NCBI GenBank assembly: GCA_947628395.1
Contig: CANQZP010000029.1
Span: forward strand, 1 to 15,167
Length of the DNA: 15,167 nucleotides
Origin: an uncultured Clostridia bacterium
GTDB lineage: Bacteria; Bacillota; Clostridia; TANB77; CAG-508
Direction: 5' to 3'
The position numbers and the translations under genes are program-made. Shown here in pieces: positions 1 to 7,110 of this stretch. The notes below the pieces were generated by a model, which searched no databases, was not told where the DNA came from, and was given only the letters and a program-made list of their open reading frames with translations. The first letter of the stretch is position 1. Each line of letters starts with the position of its first letter.

Positions 1-57
1 CAAAAATTTTGTGTATATATTTTTGCCATTCATGAGGAGATTCTTAAGGCTCTTCAT
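1..57 (-). CDS. Putative 5' end of a gene running off the left edge
   Basis: Reading leftwards from an ATG at 57-55, 19 codons stay open to the window edge (MKSLKNLLMNGKNIYTKFL). An AAAGGA ribosome binding site lies about three bases before the ATG, and a good promoter lies about 70 bases upstream (126-154). The peptide is basic with scattered hydrophobic residues, as in many protein N-termini, but it is too short to recognise. It could equally be a leader peptide or chance. The promoter, leader and ribosome site together are what make a real gene start plausible. Confidence 0.35.
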   Translation of the reverse strand, partial: MKSLKNLLMNGKNIYTKFL

Positions 58-84
58 TATTCCTTTAAACATTTCGTTTATCTG

Positions 85-119
85 GTAGTAAAACGCGAAT
101 GACTGAATTGAATTACTAC
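85..119 (-). other. Leader hairpin in the 5' UTR of the left-edge gene
   Basis: GTAGTAA (85-91) is exactly complementary to TTACTAC (113-119), giving a 7-bp stem with a 21-nt loop. It starts at about the predicted transcription start of the promoter at 126-154. A second small stem, TAAAC/GTTTA, follows before the ribosome binding site. I could not match this leader to a known riboswitch class. A regulatory role is inference. Confidence 0.3.
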
Positions 120-125
120 ATTTTT

Positions 126-154
126 ATTATACCATGAATAATTTACATTTACAA
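126..154 (-). promoter_or_regulatory. Sigma-A type promoter directed leftwards
   Basis: On the minus strand TTGTAA (154-149) is followed by a 17-bp spacer and a consensus TATAAT (131-126). It lies directly after the NUDIX stop codon and points to the left-edge ORF, so that ORF is probably transcribed separately from the NUDIX/CYTH pair. The -10 is perfect and the -35 matches four of six bases. Confidence 0.55.
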
Positions 155-159
155 CTATC

Positions 160-585
160 TTATTTTAAATATTCTAACATTACTTCTGGATATATTTTTA
201 ATTCTTTATTTGTAAATTTATTTATATCTATCCACATTGCATCACATTCAGTATTGCCATCTATAATATGATATCTTTCTTGATAATCAGTATCTTTTAT
301 ATCAACATCATAAAACAATATTAATTCATGTGCATCTTTTCCGTTATAAGTAAATATATTTTCACAAATACCTAAGAATTTTCCTACATTAATGTCTATA
401 TTAAGTTCTTCTTTAAATTCTCTCTTTAATGCATCTTCACTCTTTTCAAGAAATTCAATGCCTCCACCTATACATCTGTAAAACACTTCATTTTTAACTT
501 TATCATATCCTTCACTTACTAATATTTTATTTTCTTTTTTTACTATGCCAAGAACAATAGGTCTTATTTCTTTAAATTTATCCAT
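160..585 (-). CDS. NUDIX hydrolase
   Basis: A 141-residue single-domain protein of the NUDIX superfamily, which cleaves nucleoside diphosphates linked to another moiety using a divalent metal. The NUDIX box is clear: G41, E47, then R55-E56-F57-K58-E59-E60, ending L-N-I. The usual glycine after the EE pair is replaced by N62. The metal-binding glutamates are intact. The N-terminal strand IRPIVLGIVKKENKILV is typical of the fold. The ATG at 585 has a strong AAGGAG site about eight bases upstream. It follows the CYTH-like gene by 19 bases and is probably co-transcribed with it. The substrate cannot be told from sequence. The weakly conserved end of the motif suggests a housekeeping or nucleotide-sugar type rather than MutT. 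Confidence 0.9.
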   Translation of the reverse strand: MDKFKEIRPIVLGIVKKENKILVSEGYDKVKNEVFYRCIGGGIEFLEKSEDALKREFKEELNIDINVGKFLGICENIFTYNGKDAHELILFYDVDIKDTDYQERYHIIDGNTECDAMWIDINKFTNKELKIYPEVMLEYLK

Positions 586-604
586 ATTCTATCTCCTTTT
601 TCTA

Positions 605-1189
605 TTATCTTTTCAAAATTTTATTTAATTCTATTTCAGCTTTTTTTACAAAATAATTATTTTTTTCAATTGGTAAATTAAGTTGATCTATAATTTCTTT
701 TATTTTTTCGATTGTGTTCCAGTCTGTATTTTCTTCAGTTTCTATTTCTATTAATATATCACCATTTTTTACAAATTTTAATGCTAGTTCTAAATTATCT
801 TTATAATAAACAACATCGTTTTCTTTTATATTCATTATCTCTGTATATCCAATAGCTTTAAATAATTTTTTCGCATCATCTATATTTGTTATTTCACAAT
901 TTATTGAATCTTGACTTAGTATATTTCCTTCTTCATCAATATTTTTGGTTTTAAAAGTAATTTTTTGAACCACTTCTCCATTATCAATAATATATCTTAG
1001 AATAATAGCTTTTGATAGAATTTCTCTTGTAGACATTTTATCTTTATCAATATCATTTGGAATAAAGTAATAATCATCTAATGAAAATTTCCTACCTTCT
1101 TTAAAGCCTTTATCTAGCAATATTTTTATTAATTCTTGTTTTGTACATATTATTTTTACTGTTACCTCATTACTTTCTTTAATTGACAT
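605..1189 (-). CDS. CYTH-like domain protein (CyaB / triphosphatase fold)
   Basis: A 194-residue protein whose pattern fits the CYTH superfamily (class IV adenylate cyclases, thiamine triphosphatases and inorganic triphosphatases, which bind triphosphates in a beta-tunnel). It starts with an alternating strand NEVTVKI, a degenerate form of the family's ExExK signature with Thr in place of the second Glu. It continues with DDYYF (about residues 38-42), an ILRYI strand, the Lys-containing strand KITFK and a late acidic strand ILIEIET. The degenerate ExExK makes activity uncertain, and it may only bind ligand. The ATG at 1189 has a GGAG site, and a promoter lies at 1255-1283. It is the first gene of a pair with the NUDIX hydrolase. 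Two nucleotide or polyphosphate handling enzymes together suggest a shared metabolite, which is inference. Confidence 0.6.
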   Translation of the reverse strand: MSIKESNEVTVKIICTKQELIKILLDKGFKEGRKFSLDDYYFIPNDIDKDKMSTREILSKAIILRYIIDNGEVVQKITFKTKNIDEEGNILSQDSINCEITNIDDAKKLFKAIGYTEIMNIKENDVVYYKDNLELALKFVKNGDILIEIETEENTDWNTIEKIKEIIDQLNLPIEKNNYFVKKAEIELNKILKR

Positions 1190-1254
1190 TTTTATTCTCC
1201 AATCATACTTATTATTTTTTGTAGTTCAAAAATATTGCTAATTACACTGATTTA

Positions 1255-1283
1255 ATTCTAACAATTCTTTTAATATATTGCAA
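1255..1283 (-). promoter_or_regulatory. Promoter for the CYTH-NUDIX pair
   Basis: On the minus strand TTGCAA (1283-1278), a 17-bp spacer and TAGAAT (1260-1255) form a good vegetative promoter. It lies about 65 bases before the CYTH start. A closer candidate (TTGAAC...TATGAT) would place transcription start inside the ribosome binding site and was not preferred. Confidence 0.5.
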
Positions 1284-1440
1284 TAAAATTTTTGTATCTA
1301 ATTTATATTTACTTTAAAAATAGATTTATGATATGATTAATATAGAAATAGATGATTTGTTTGAAAAATGGAAAGATATGTATTTATCAATAGTATTGAT
1401 AACACAAACAAATTATAAGAAAATAAAGAGGAAACAAAAG

Positions 1441-1899
1441 ATGGTTAATAATAGATATGCAAGAGCTTATACAGAGGTATTAGAAATAATAAAATATTTT
1501 CCAAAAGATGAATATTCAAAAATACCGACAGAAAAAATTGAATTTTACAAAAACAATATGGATAGAGATTATAATTTTATAATAAATCCAGAAGTAGATT
1601 TATCTGAACAAAATATATCTAAAGAAGCAAATGCTATTATAGTAAATCTTTTTCTAGATTACTTTGCAACAGAAGAACAGAAAACTAAAATAAACGAAAT
1701 ATTAGATTTAAATCAAAGAAAAGAAGAAGAAGAAAAAAGAGAAAAATATAATCCAAATGATTTATTCAAGAAAAATAACGAAATAGAAAATATTCAAGAA
1801 AATGAACAAGAAAAAGATTTAATAGAGTATAAAGAAAATTTCTTTATAAAATTCAAAAATTTTATCATAAGGTTATTACACTTGAAAAATAAAGAATAA
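1441..1899 (+). CDS. Charged hypothetical protein of clostridial type
   Basis: I favour the ATG at 1441 (152 residues) because AGAGG lies nine bases upstream. The frame is open back to an ATG at 1333, which has no ribosome site. The core begins YARAYTEVLEIIKYFPKDEY and continues with a segment containing LSEQNISKEANAIIVNLF and DYFAT, a pattern I associate with an uncharacterised family common in clostridia. The middle is very Glu/Lys-rich and probably helical or coiled (KRQEEEEKRE-like runs around 1720-1750). The last 20 or so residues, FFIKFKNFIIRLLHLKNKE, are basic and amphipathic, which suggests association with a membrane or partner. There is no signal peptide. The function is unknown. 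It ends just before the promoter that drives the riboswitch gene, so it is probably a separate unit. Confidence 0.7.
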   Translation: MVNNRYARAYTEVLEIIKYFPKDEYSKIPTEKIEFYKNNMDRDYNFIINPEVDLSEQNISKEANAIIVNLFLDYFATEEQKTKINEILDLNQRKEEEEKREKYNPNDLFKKNNEIENIQENEQEKDLIEYKENFFIKFKNFIIRLLHLKNKE

Positions 1900-1912
1900 G
1901 AGAAACTTATAA

Positions 1913-1941
1913 TTGAAAATATTGTAATTATATGTTATAAT
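1913..1941 (+). promoter_or_regulatory. Promoter of the riboswitch transcript
   Basis: TTGAAA (1913-1918), exactly 17 bp, then a perfect TATAAT (1936-1941). Transcription would start near 1948-1950, immediately before the c-di-GMP aptamer, as expected for a riboswitch leader. Confidence 0.75.
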
Positions 1942-1954
1942 ATAGTTAGATGTT

Positions 1955-2036
1955 AAAAGCAAAATAAACGAAAGTTTATTACGCAAAGCCATAGGTCTAA
2001 AAGGATATTAATCCTCATGATAGCTAGGTTGCCTTC
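1955..2036 (+). promoter_or_regulatory. Class I cyclic di-GMP riboswitch (GEMM-I)
   Basis: The hallmarks appear in order. AGCAAA forms the 5' side of the closing stem. A hairpin ATAAAC-GAAA-GTTTAT (1964-1979) carries a GNRA tetraloop. The highly conserved ACGCAAAGCC follows at 1981-1990. Next is a second hairpin with the GGTCTAA tetraloop-receptor segment and an AGGAT/ATCCT tip (2002-2015). The conserved 3' segment TAGCTAGGTTGCC (2021-2033) closes the aptamer. The consensus 5' GGCAAA is AGCAAA here, so the closing stem contains one A-C mismatch. These elements bind c-di-GMP in the known GEMM-I family. No intrinsic terminator follows, and the aptamer ends close to the ribosome binding site, which points to control of translation. 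Confidence 0.92.
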
Positions 2037-2054
2037 CAAAATAATAGGGAGGTA
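2030..2054 (+). promoter_or_regulatory. Shine-Dalgarno-masking hairpin (riboswitch expression platform)
   Basis: TGCCTTCC (2030-2037) can pair with GGGAGGTA (2047-2054). This gives an 8-bp stem with two G-U pairs and a 9-nt loop, and it buries the whole Shine-Dalgarno of the gene at 2061. The 5' strand overlaps TTGCC, the 3' side of the aptamer's closing stem, so the two structures exclude each other. Ligand-stabilised aptamer should free the ribosome site, making a predicted ON switch. The pairing is visible in sequence, but the direction of control is inferred. Confidence 0.55.
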
Positions 2055-2060
2055 TTTTTT

Positions 2061-2735
2061 ATGAATAAAAAAATTATAAAAAAAATATTAATAATTCTTT
2101 TAATAATAATTTCAATTGATTTAGTTTTGTTTTTGGCTCATACAATAAGAAATTATATAATAGTAAAAAATGTAGAAAAAAATATTTCTAAATACCTTAA
2201 TTCTACAAATTATCATATGACAGCCACTCAATTAGATAATAACTATAAAGATTTAAAAATAATAACAAATTATTATAGAAAAGATAATAAAGAATTAGCT
2301 ATCATAGAAAGGCACATGGGTGATGATTTAACTACAATGTCTATGTACTATGATGGAGAAAAAACAAATATGTACTGGGTTACTAAAGATGAAAAATTAG
2401 CAAGTTTAAATGTTCAAAAATCTATATATGTTAATTTATATAATATGTTAGAAAACGATACCAAATGGCAGACTATAGTTGCTTGTGCTTTATCTACAAT
2501 AAAGAGTACTAATATTAATGGTAAAGATTGCTATAAAATATCAAATTATATGTCAACATCATCTATGGTAGGTCAAGATAAAAATGAAATTTATTTAGAT
2601 AAAGATACTGGCCTTTGTATGAAGAGCATAATGGATAGACAGATTTATGAAAGAAAGTATGAATTTGATAATGTAAGTGATGATATATTTATAGAACCAG
2701 ATATTAACGAATATAAAATTCAAGAAAGTAATTAA
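2061..2735 (+). CDS. Membrane-anchored LolA-like protein under c-di-GMP control
   Basis: A 224-residue protein with a basic start (MNKKIIKKI), one hydrophobic segment (about residues 8-28) and an extracytoplasmic remainder. There is no lipobox cysteine, so it is probably held by an uncleaved anchor. The rest reads as alternating beta strands typical of the LolA/lipoprotein-sorting fold: an early MTATQ strand, a YYDGEKTNMYW strand, NGKDCYKI, EIYLDKDTGLCMKS, and a closing FDNVSDDIFIEPDINEYKI. It has two to three Cys residues outside the membrane. Translation starts at ATG 2061 with AGGGAGG eight bases upstream, and the site can be masked by the riboswitch. In clostridia c-di-GMP class I switches often govern motility or surface and adhesion genes, so an envelope role fits. 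No specific function is recognised. Confidence 0.85.
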   Translation: MNKKIIKKILIILLIIISIDLVLFLAHTIRNYIIVKNVEKNISKYLNSTNYHMTATQLDNNYKDLKIITNYYRKDNKELAIIERHMGDDLTTMSMYYDGEKTNMYWVTKDEKLASLNVQKSIYVNLYNMLENDTKWQTIVACALSTIKSTNINGKDCYKISNYMSTSSMVGQDKNEIYLDKDTGLCMKSIMDRQIYERKYEFDNVSDDIFIEPDINEYKIQESN

Positions 2736-2753
2736 CCAAACAGGTTGAGTTTT

Positions 2754-2834
2754 TTTTCAGATAGAGGGGACGGAGTTTTTGTCTAAGATTTTTGGAAAAA
2801 TCTTAGACAAAAACTCCGTCCCCATGTCTGAAAA
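2754..2834. repeat. Near-perfect 58-nt palindrome between convergent genes
   Basis: The 28-nt arm at 2766-2793, which begins GGGGACGGAGTTTTTGTC, is repeated without error as its reverse complement at 2796-2823. The two arms are separated only by GG. A further 8-bp outer stem, TTTTCAGA/TCTGAAAA (2754-2761 and 2827-2834), encloses a small asymmetric internal loop. It lies between the stop codons of two convergent genes. Neither side is followed by a U-tract, so it does not look like a normal intrinsic terminator. It resembles GGGGACGG-type palindromic repeats that I recall being dispersed in clostridial genomes, some linked to IS200-like REP-associated transposases. It may still block transcription from both sides. 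Confidence 0.8.
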
Positions 2835-2869
2835 GATTTCATCTCTTATATTTTTATTTAGTATTTTAT

Positions 2870-3715
2870 CTATACTAATAAATAACTTCCTATATTCCAA
2901 ATTGCATTTGTAAACATACATAATATAATTCCACATACTGTTGGTAATACAAAAGCTACAAAAGTCCATTTCCAACTATTTGTTTCTTTTTTTATTGTTA
3001 TCAATGTTGTACTACATGGGAAATGTAATAATGTAAATATCATTACATTTATTGCTGTAAGTAGTGTCCAACCATTTTGAATTAAAATTTCTCCTATTTT
3101 GAAAGTATCTTCTAAATTCACTAAAGTTCCTTTTTGCATATAGCACATTAGTATTATTGGAAGAACGATTTCATTTGCTGGAAGTCCTAATATGAATGCT
3201 GTTAAAATATAACCATCTAATCCCATTAGATTTGCAAATGGTTCTAAAAAATTTGCAATCATTGTTAATATGCTAATATTTCCTATATTTACATTTGCAA
3301 ATATCCATAATATTATCCCTGCAGGTGCTGCTACTGATACTGCTCTTCCTAATACAAATAGCGTTCTATCAAATATTGACCTTATTAGAATTTTCTTTAC
3401 TTGTGGTTTTCTATATGGTGGCAACTCTAAAATAAAACTTGAACTTTCTCCTCTTAGTAAAGTTTTTGATAAAAATTTTGACATTATTAAAGTTAACATT
3501 ATTCCTAGTAATACAACAACTAAAACTGATATTGTTGATATAAGTGAATTTTTAAAACTAAATCCTATTCCAGATATAAAGATAGTTGATATTGTTATTA
3601 AAAATGGGAACCTTCCATTACAAGGAACAAAAACATTTGTTAAAATTGCAATTAGTCTTTCTCTTTTTGATTGAATTATTCTACATCCGGCAAACACCTG
3701 CTGCATTGCAGCCAA
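2870..3715 (-). pseudogene. feoB: feoB, C-terminal part after a frameshift
   Basis: This frame holds the second half of the ferrous iron transporter FeoB. It covers the GCRII segment, the conserved RERLIAILT, FVPCNGRFPFLI, then several hydrophobic segments including the second gate-type region, ending at a TAG at 2870-2872. Homology begins where the N-terminal frame ends, so the ATG at 3715 is not a true start. It overlaps the upstream frame by only 35 bases. Deleting one base from the three consecutive A's at 3692-3694 (TTT on the coding strand) joins GCNAAGV to AGCRII exactly as the family requires. The repaired protein would be about 704 residues, the normal length for FeoB. Unless the extra base is an assembly error, this half is not translated. 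Confidence 0.9.
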
Positions 3716-4985
3716 ATCCCATACACATTGTTAGTGCCTGTTTTCCGCTACTACATACTTTTTTAAAACAAGAATCTAAATTAAAAGCTATTCTTGGCAA
3801 ATATCCTAAATCTTCAAACAATGTAAATAGTGGGAAAAATATTGCCATTGGTGGTAACATGACACTAACTACCCATGTTAATGTTTGATACATTCCATTA
3901 ACCAATAAGTCTTTAAGCCACTCTGGAGAACCAATATTATCAAAAAAGATTAATAACTTTTCTTGTATAAATCCAAAAAATTCTGATAAAAGGCTAGATG
4001 GATAATTTGCTCCTACTATTGTTATCCAGAAAATAACTCCTAAAAACAATAACATTATTGGTATTCCAAATTTTTTTGATGTAACTATTTTATCTATTTT
4101 TTTATCTCGTTCAACTTTTTTTGATTTTTCAACTACTTGTTTTTCTATTTTTTCAGCTTCTTTTACTATTTTTACTGATACAATTTCTTGAAATTTATTT
4201 TTATCTATATTTTTAGCTTTTAATTTTTCTCTTATTTCTTCTATATTTTCTTCATTTATTTTGCATTTCTGTTTTATTTTTTTAACTATCTTACTATTGT
4301 TTTCTAATAATTTATTTGCTATCCAATTTTTATTTATATTACTATCATTTATTTGTTTTGATGCTTCTAATATTTCGTCTTTTATTTCTTCTGGATATTC
4401 TAAATTAAAATATTCTTCTTTATTTTCATTACAAATTTTATATATTGCCTTTTTTAAGTTTACAAGTGTTTTCTTTTTAGTAGCTATTGTTCCTACAACT
4501 GGAACTCCTAATATTTCTTCTAGTTTTTTTAAATCAACTGTTATTCCCTTTTTACTTGCCTCATCTAGCAAATTCACACATACTACTACTTTATTTGTGA
4601 TTTCTAATATTTGTAATACTAGATTAAGATTTCTCTCTAATGCTGTAGAATCAACGACTACAACAGTACAATCTTGCTTTTCAAAGCAAATAAAATCTCT
4701 TGCAATTTCTTCTTCTGGTGAATCTGACATAATTGAATATGTTCCGGGTAAATCAACTAATAACATTTCTTTATCTAAATATGTATATGTTCCAAAACTA
4801 TTTTCAACAGTTTTTCCTGGCCAGTTTCCTGTATGTTGGTGCATTCCTGTTAAGCTATTGAAAATACTACTTTTTCCTACATTAGGATTTCCAGCAAGTG
4901 CTACAGTAAAATTACTTGATTTTTTCAGTGCTTCTAAATTATTTTTTAATAATTTATTTCCTGTAGAATTTGAAGTCAAGCCCAT
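3681..4985 (-). pseudogene. feoB: feoB, N-terminal part (ferrous iron transport protein B)
   Basis: FeoB takes up Fe2+ across the inner membrane, with a GTPase domain gating a membrane channel. The G domain is intact: P-loop GNPNVGKS (about residues 32-39 from the favoured start), a HQHTGNWPGKTVE switch I, DLPG, NLLD in place of the usual NKxD, and ATKKK. A charged helical spacer, the first membrane segments and the end of the first gate follow (KQALTMCMGFGCNAAGV). It then runs into C-R-M-stop because of one extra base near 3692-3694. The ATG at 4985 is chosen over a GTG at 4994 because GAGGTGAG precedes it and MGLTSNSTG matches the usual clostridial N-terminus. No feoA lies alongside in the window. 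Domain assignment is sure. Whether the gene is broken in the organism is not. Confidence 0.92.
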
Positions 4986-5160
4986 ATTTCTCACCTCATA
5001 TTTCTTAATATTATAGTTTATGAAATTGTGAAAAATATGTTCTTATCATTTGCTTTGTATAAGTGCAATTGTGTACACATTAGTATAAAATAATTATGAA
5101 TAAAAGCCATTTTAATTATAAGTAATAATGGCTTCATTTATAAAGATTGGAGAAAATAAA

Positions 5161-6354
5161 ATGAAAAAAATTAGTGTAAAAAAAATTATGAATGCTTTTT
5201 TGAAAAAGAAAAGAAAATCGAAAAAATATGAAATAAGAAAATATGGTAATTATATGAAGGTAGGACAATCACAAATGACTTATTCAGATTATTTAGATTA
5301 TTGGATGAAAGAATATTTTGAAATAAATTATAAATATTTAACTACAAAAAAATATTTAGAAACATTTGAAGCAATAAAAAACGAACTTGGTAAATATAAA
5401 TTATGTGACTTAACACCATATATATTAAATCAAGCTTTATTAAAATTATATCAAAATTCAAATTCAAAGGAATATTTACGAAATTATCAAAAAGTTATAA
5501 AAAGTTCATTAAGAGATGCTGCTAATTATTTTGGATTTATAAAAAATAATCCTGCTGTAGACTTGCAAATTCCAAGATTTTTATCTTTTGATATAAGGAA
5601 AAATGATATAAAACACATTTATACACAAGATGAAATTGATAAAATTTTAACTAGATTTAAAAAAAATGATACATTTACATGTGCATTTCTAACAGCATGT
5701 TATACAGGAATGAGAACAGGTGAGATATTTGCTTTAACTTGGGATGATATTGATTTTAAAAAAAGAATAATAAAAATATCTAAAACAGTATATTCAAAGA
5801 AAAAAGATTATAACGGTAGATGGTATTTAGGTCCAACAAAAACTGAATGTAGCTGTAGAGAAATTTACATTTGTAATACTTTGTACAAAGCATTATATAA
5901 TTATAAATGTAAGCAAAATTTATTAAAGAAAAAATATGGTAATAAATATAAAAAATATTATTTAAAAGAAATTAAAAATAAATATGGTAAAATTGTAGAA
6001 TATAAGATAATTGAAACCAAATATAAAAGGAAAAATAATATTCAAATGGTATTTACTAAAAAAGATGGTTCTTATTCTGGAACAGACATTATTAAATATC
6101 CTTATGAAATTATACATAATGAACTTGGAATAACTAATTGTAGATTTTATGATTTGAGAGGAAGCTTTGCTACAAAGAGTTTATATAATGGAGCTGAAAT
6201 TAAAGATATTTCGATGATTTTAGGACATAACAATATTGAAACAACTGCAAATTATTATATTAAAAGTTCAAAAAAAGCAAGAATAGAAGCAAATAAAAAA
6301 TTTGAGGCAACTACTCATTCAAAAACAATTGAAAATACAATAAAATATCATTAA
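5161..6354 (+). CDS. Tyrosine recombinase / integrase (phage-ICE type)
   Basis: A 397-residue site-specific recombinase. The ATG at 5161 is preferred to one at 5128 because GGAG lies eight bases upstream. Order: a very basic N-terminus; a SAM-like core-binding region (about 40-130); then the catalytic domain with R185 in TGMRTGE, a beta-hairpin Lys in GPTKTECSCREI, R333 in YDLRGSFATK, H356 in LGHNN and the nucleophile Tyr365 in ANYY. The first His of the usual HxxR box is Tyr, a substitution I associate with a clostridial integrase subgroup. No excisionase, relaxase or phage genes lie nearby, so it is an orphan. It sits between feoB and a hairpin terminator, and no attachment repeats were identified. 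The enzyme looks intact. Confidence 0.92.
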   Translation: MKKISVKKIMNAFLKKKRKSKKYEIRKYGNYMKVGQSQMTYSDYLDYWMKEYFEINYKYLTTKKYLETFEAIKNELGKYKLCDLTPYILNQALLKLYQNSNSKEYLRNYQKVIKSSLRDAANYFGFIKNNPAVDLQIPRFLSFDIRKNDIKHIYTQDEIDKILTRFKKNDTFTCAFLTACYTGMRTGEIFALTWDDIDFKKRIIKISKTVYSKKKDYNGRWYLGPTKTECSCREIYICNTLYKALYNYKCKQNLLKKKYGNKYKKYYLKEIKNKYGKIVEYKIIETKYKRKNNIQMVFTKKDGSYSGTDIIKYPYEIIHNELGITNCRFYDLRGSFATKSLYNGAEIKDISMILGHNNIETTANYYIKSSKKARIEANKKFEATTHSKTIENTIKYH

Positions 6355-6365
6355 ATATTGAAAAT

Positions 6366-6404
6366 GCACACATTGGAAAGCTCCTCCAACGTGTGCTTAA
6401 TTTT
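6366..6404. terminator. Shared hairpin terminator between convergent genes
   Basis: GCACAC (6366-6371) pairs with GTGTGC (6391-6396), and TTGGA (6373-6377) pairs with TCCAA (6385-6389), with one A-C mismatch and a 7-nt loop. On the plus strand TTAATTTT follows, ending the integrase transcript. On the minus strand ATTTTC follows. The stem abuts the stop codon of the minus-strand membrane gene at 6397. Confidence 0.7.
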
Positions 6405-7086
6405 CCGATATATGCTTTGAATTAGATATTTTTATTCTATCTATTCCATAAATTAAATACCCAACTATTACAAATATAACTGTTAGCCAAATTATATTCT
6501 CTGTAACCTTCTCTATTCCTAACTTTCCTATATCTAAAAAAATATAAACATATTTACTCATACTCGAATTAAGTTTTTCTATAAGTCCAAAATTTGCTTG
6601 TATATAAACAAATAAAATATATAAATAAGGACCTATCGTCCAAATAATTGGATCATACCACTTAAACCTTTTCTTTTCATCAAATAAAATCCAGTCAAAT
6701 ACTGTTATAATTGGTATGAAATAATGCAATATTACATCTATAGGTTTTAAAGTTTCATAAGGATTTAATTTTAACGCATATGGAATTAATATAAAATGAT
6801 AAACTGACATTGTCAAAATAATTGATATTGTTATTTCTCCTTTTATATGTGCTGATATACTTGTATATCCATGTATTCCATCTTTTTTTATATCAATTAT
6901 TGTTTTGATAAACAATGATAAAAATAATCCCATACAGAAAATATTACTGATTACTGTAAAGTAAAAAAAATTATATGTTTTAAAACTTCCTTGTAATATT
7001 CCAAAATCATAAATAATTGCAAAAAAACTTAATAAAAGTGCAATTTCTCTATAAATTAAAGATACAATTCTATTATTAATATACAT
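6397..7086 (-). CDS. Pr6Pr-type multi-pass membrane protein
   Basis: A 229-residue protein with about six hydrophobic segments. The pattern matches the Pr6Pr (FAR-17a/AIG1-like) family: an aromatic second segment with YFTVISNIF (about 42-50), a lone histidine near the middle (VYHF), and the diagnostic H121-YFIP-...-D131-WILF segment followed by the cytosolic KKRFKWYDPIIW and an aromatic transmembrane segment. Eukaryotic relatives include AIG1/ADTRP, for which threonine hydrolases acting on fatty-acid esters of hydroxy fatty acids have been described, with conserved Thr and His. A lipid-linked role here is inference only. The ATG at 7086 follows TAGGAGATAAG. It lies 24 bases after mazF and is probably the last gene of that unit. 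Confidence 0.7.
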   Translation of the reverse strand: MYINNRIVSLIYREIALLLSFFAIIYDFGILQGSFKTYNFFYFTVISNIFCMGLFLSLFIKTIIDIKKDGIHGYTSISAHIKGEITISIILTMSVYHFILIPYALKLNPYETLKPIDVILHYFIPIITVFDWILFDEKKRFKWYDPIIWTIGPYLYILFVYIQANFGLIEKLNSSMSKYVYIFLDIGKLGIEKVTENIIWLTVIFVIVGYLIYGIDRIKISNSKHISEN

Positions 7087-7110
7087 TTCTTATCTCCTAC
7101 TAAAAAATCT

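Noticed and set aside
1333..1440. Upstream start of the hypothetical at 1441
   Set aside because: There is no ribosome site at 1333. AGAGG precedes 1441, and the recognisable family pattern begins just after it. It is kept as a possibility, not as the call.
2754..2834. Palindrome as an intrinsic terminator
   Set aside because: Neither strand has a U-run after the stem. It may impede transcription but does not fit the standard form.
2757..2975. 72-residue open frame on the minus strand through the palindrome
   Set aside because: It overlaps the feoB end in another frame and reads through the hairpin. It has no ribosome site and no family pattern.
3681..3715. Programmed frameshift in feoB
   Set aside because: There is no slippery heptamer and the needed shift is +1 with no stop at the shift site. 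A simple indel explains it better.
5040..6400. Attachment repeats flanking the integrase (ACACATT near 5073 and 6368)
   Set aside because: The shared stretch is only about seven bases, and the right copy is part of the terminator stem, so it is likely chance.
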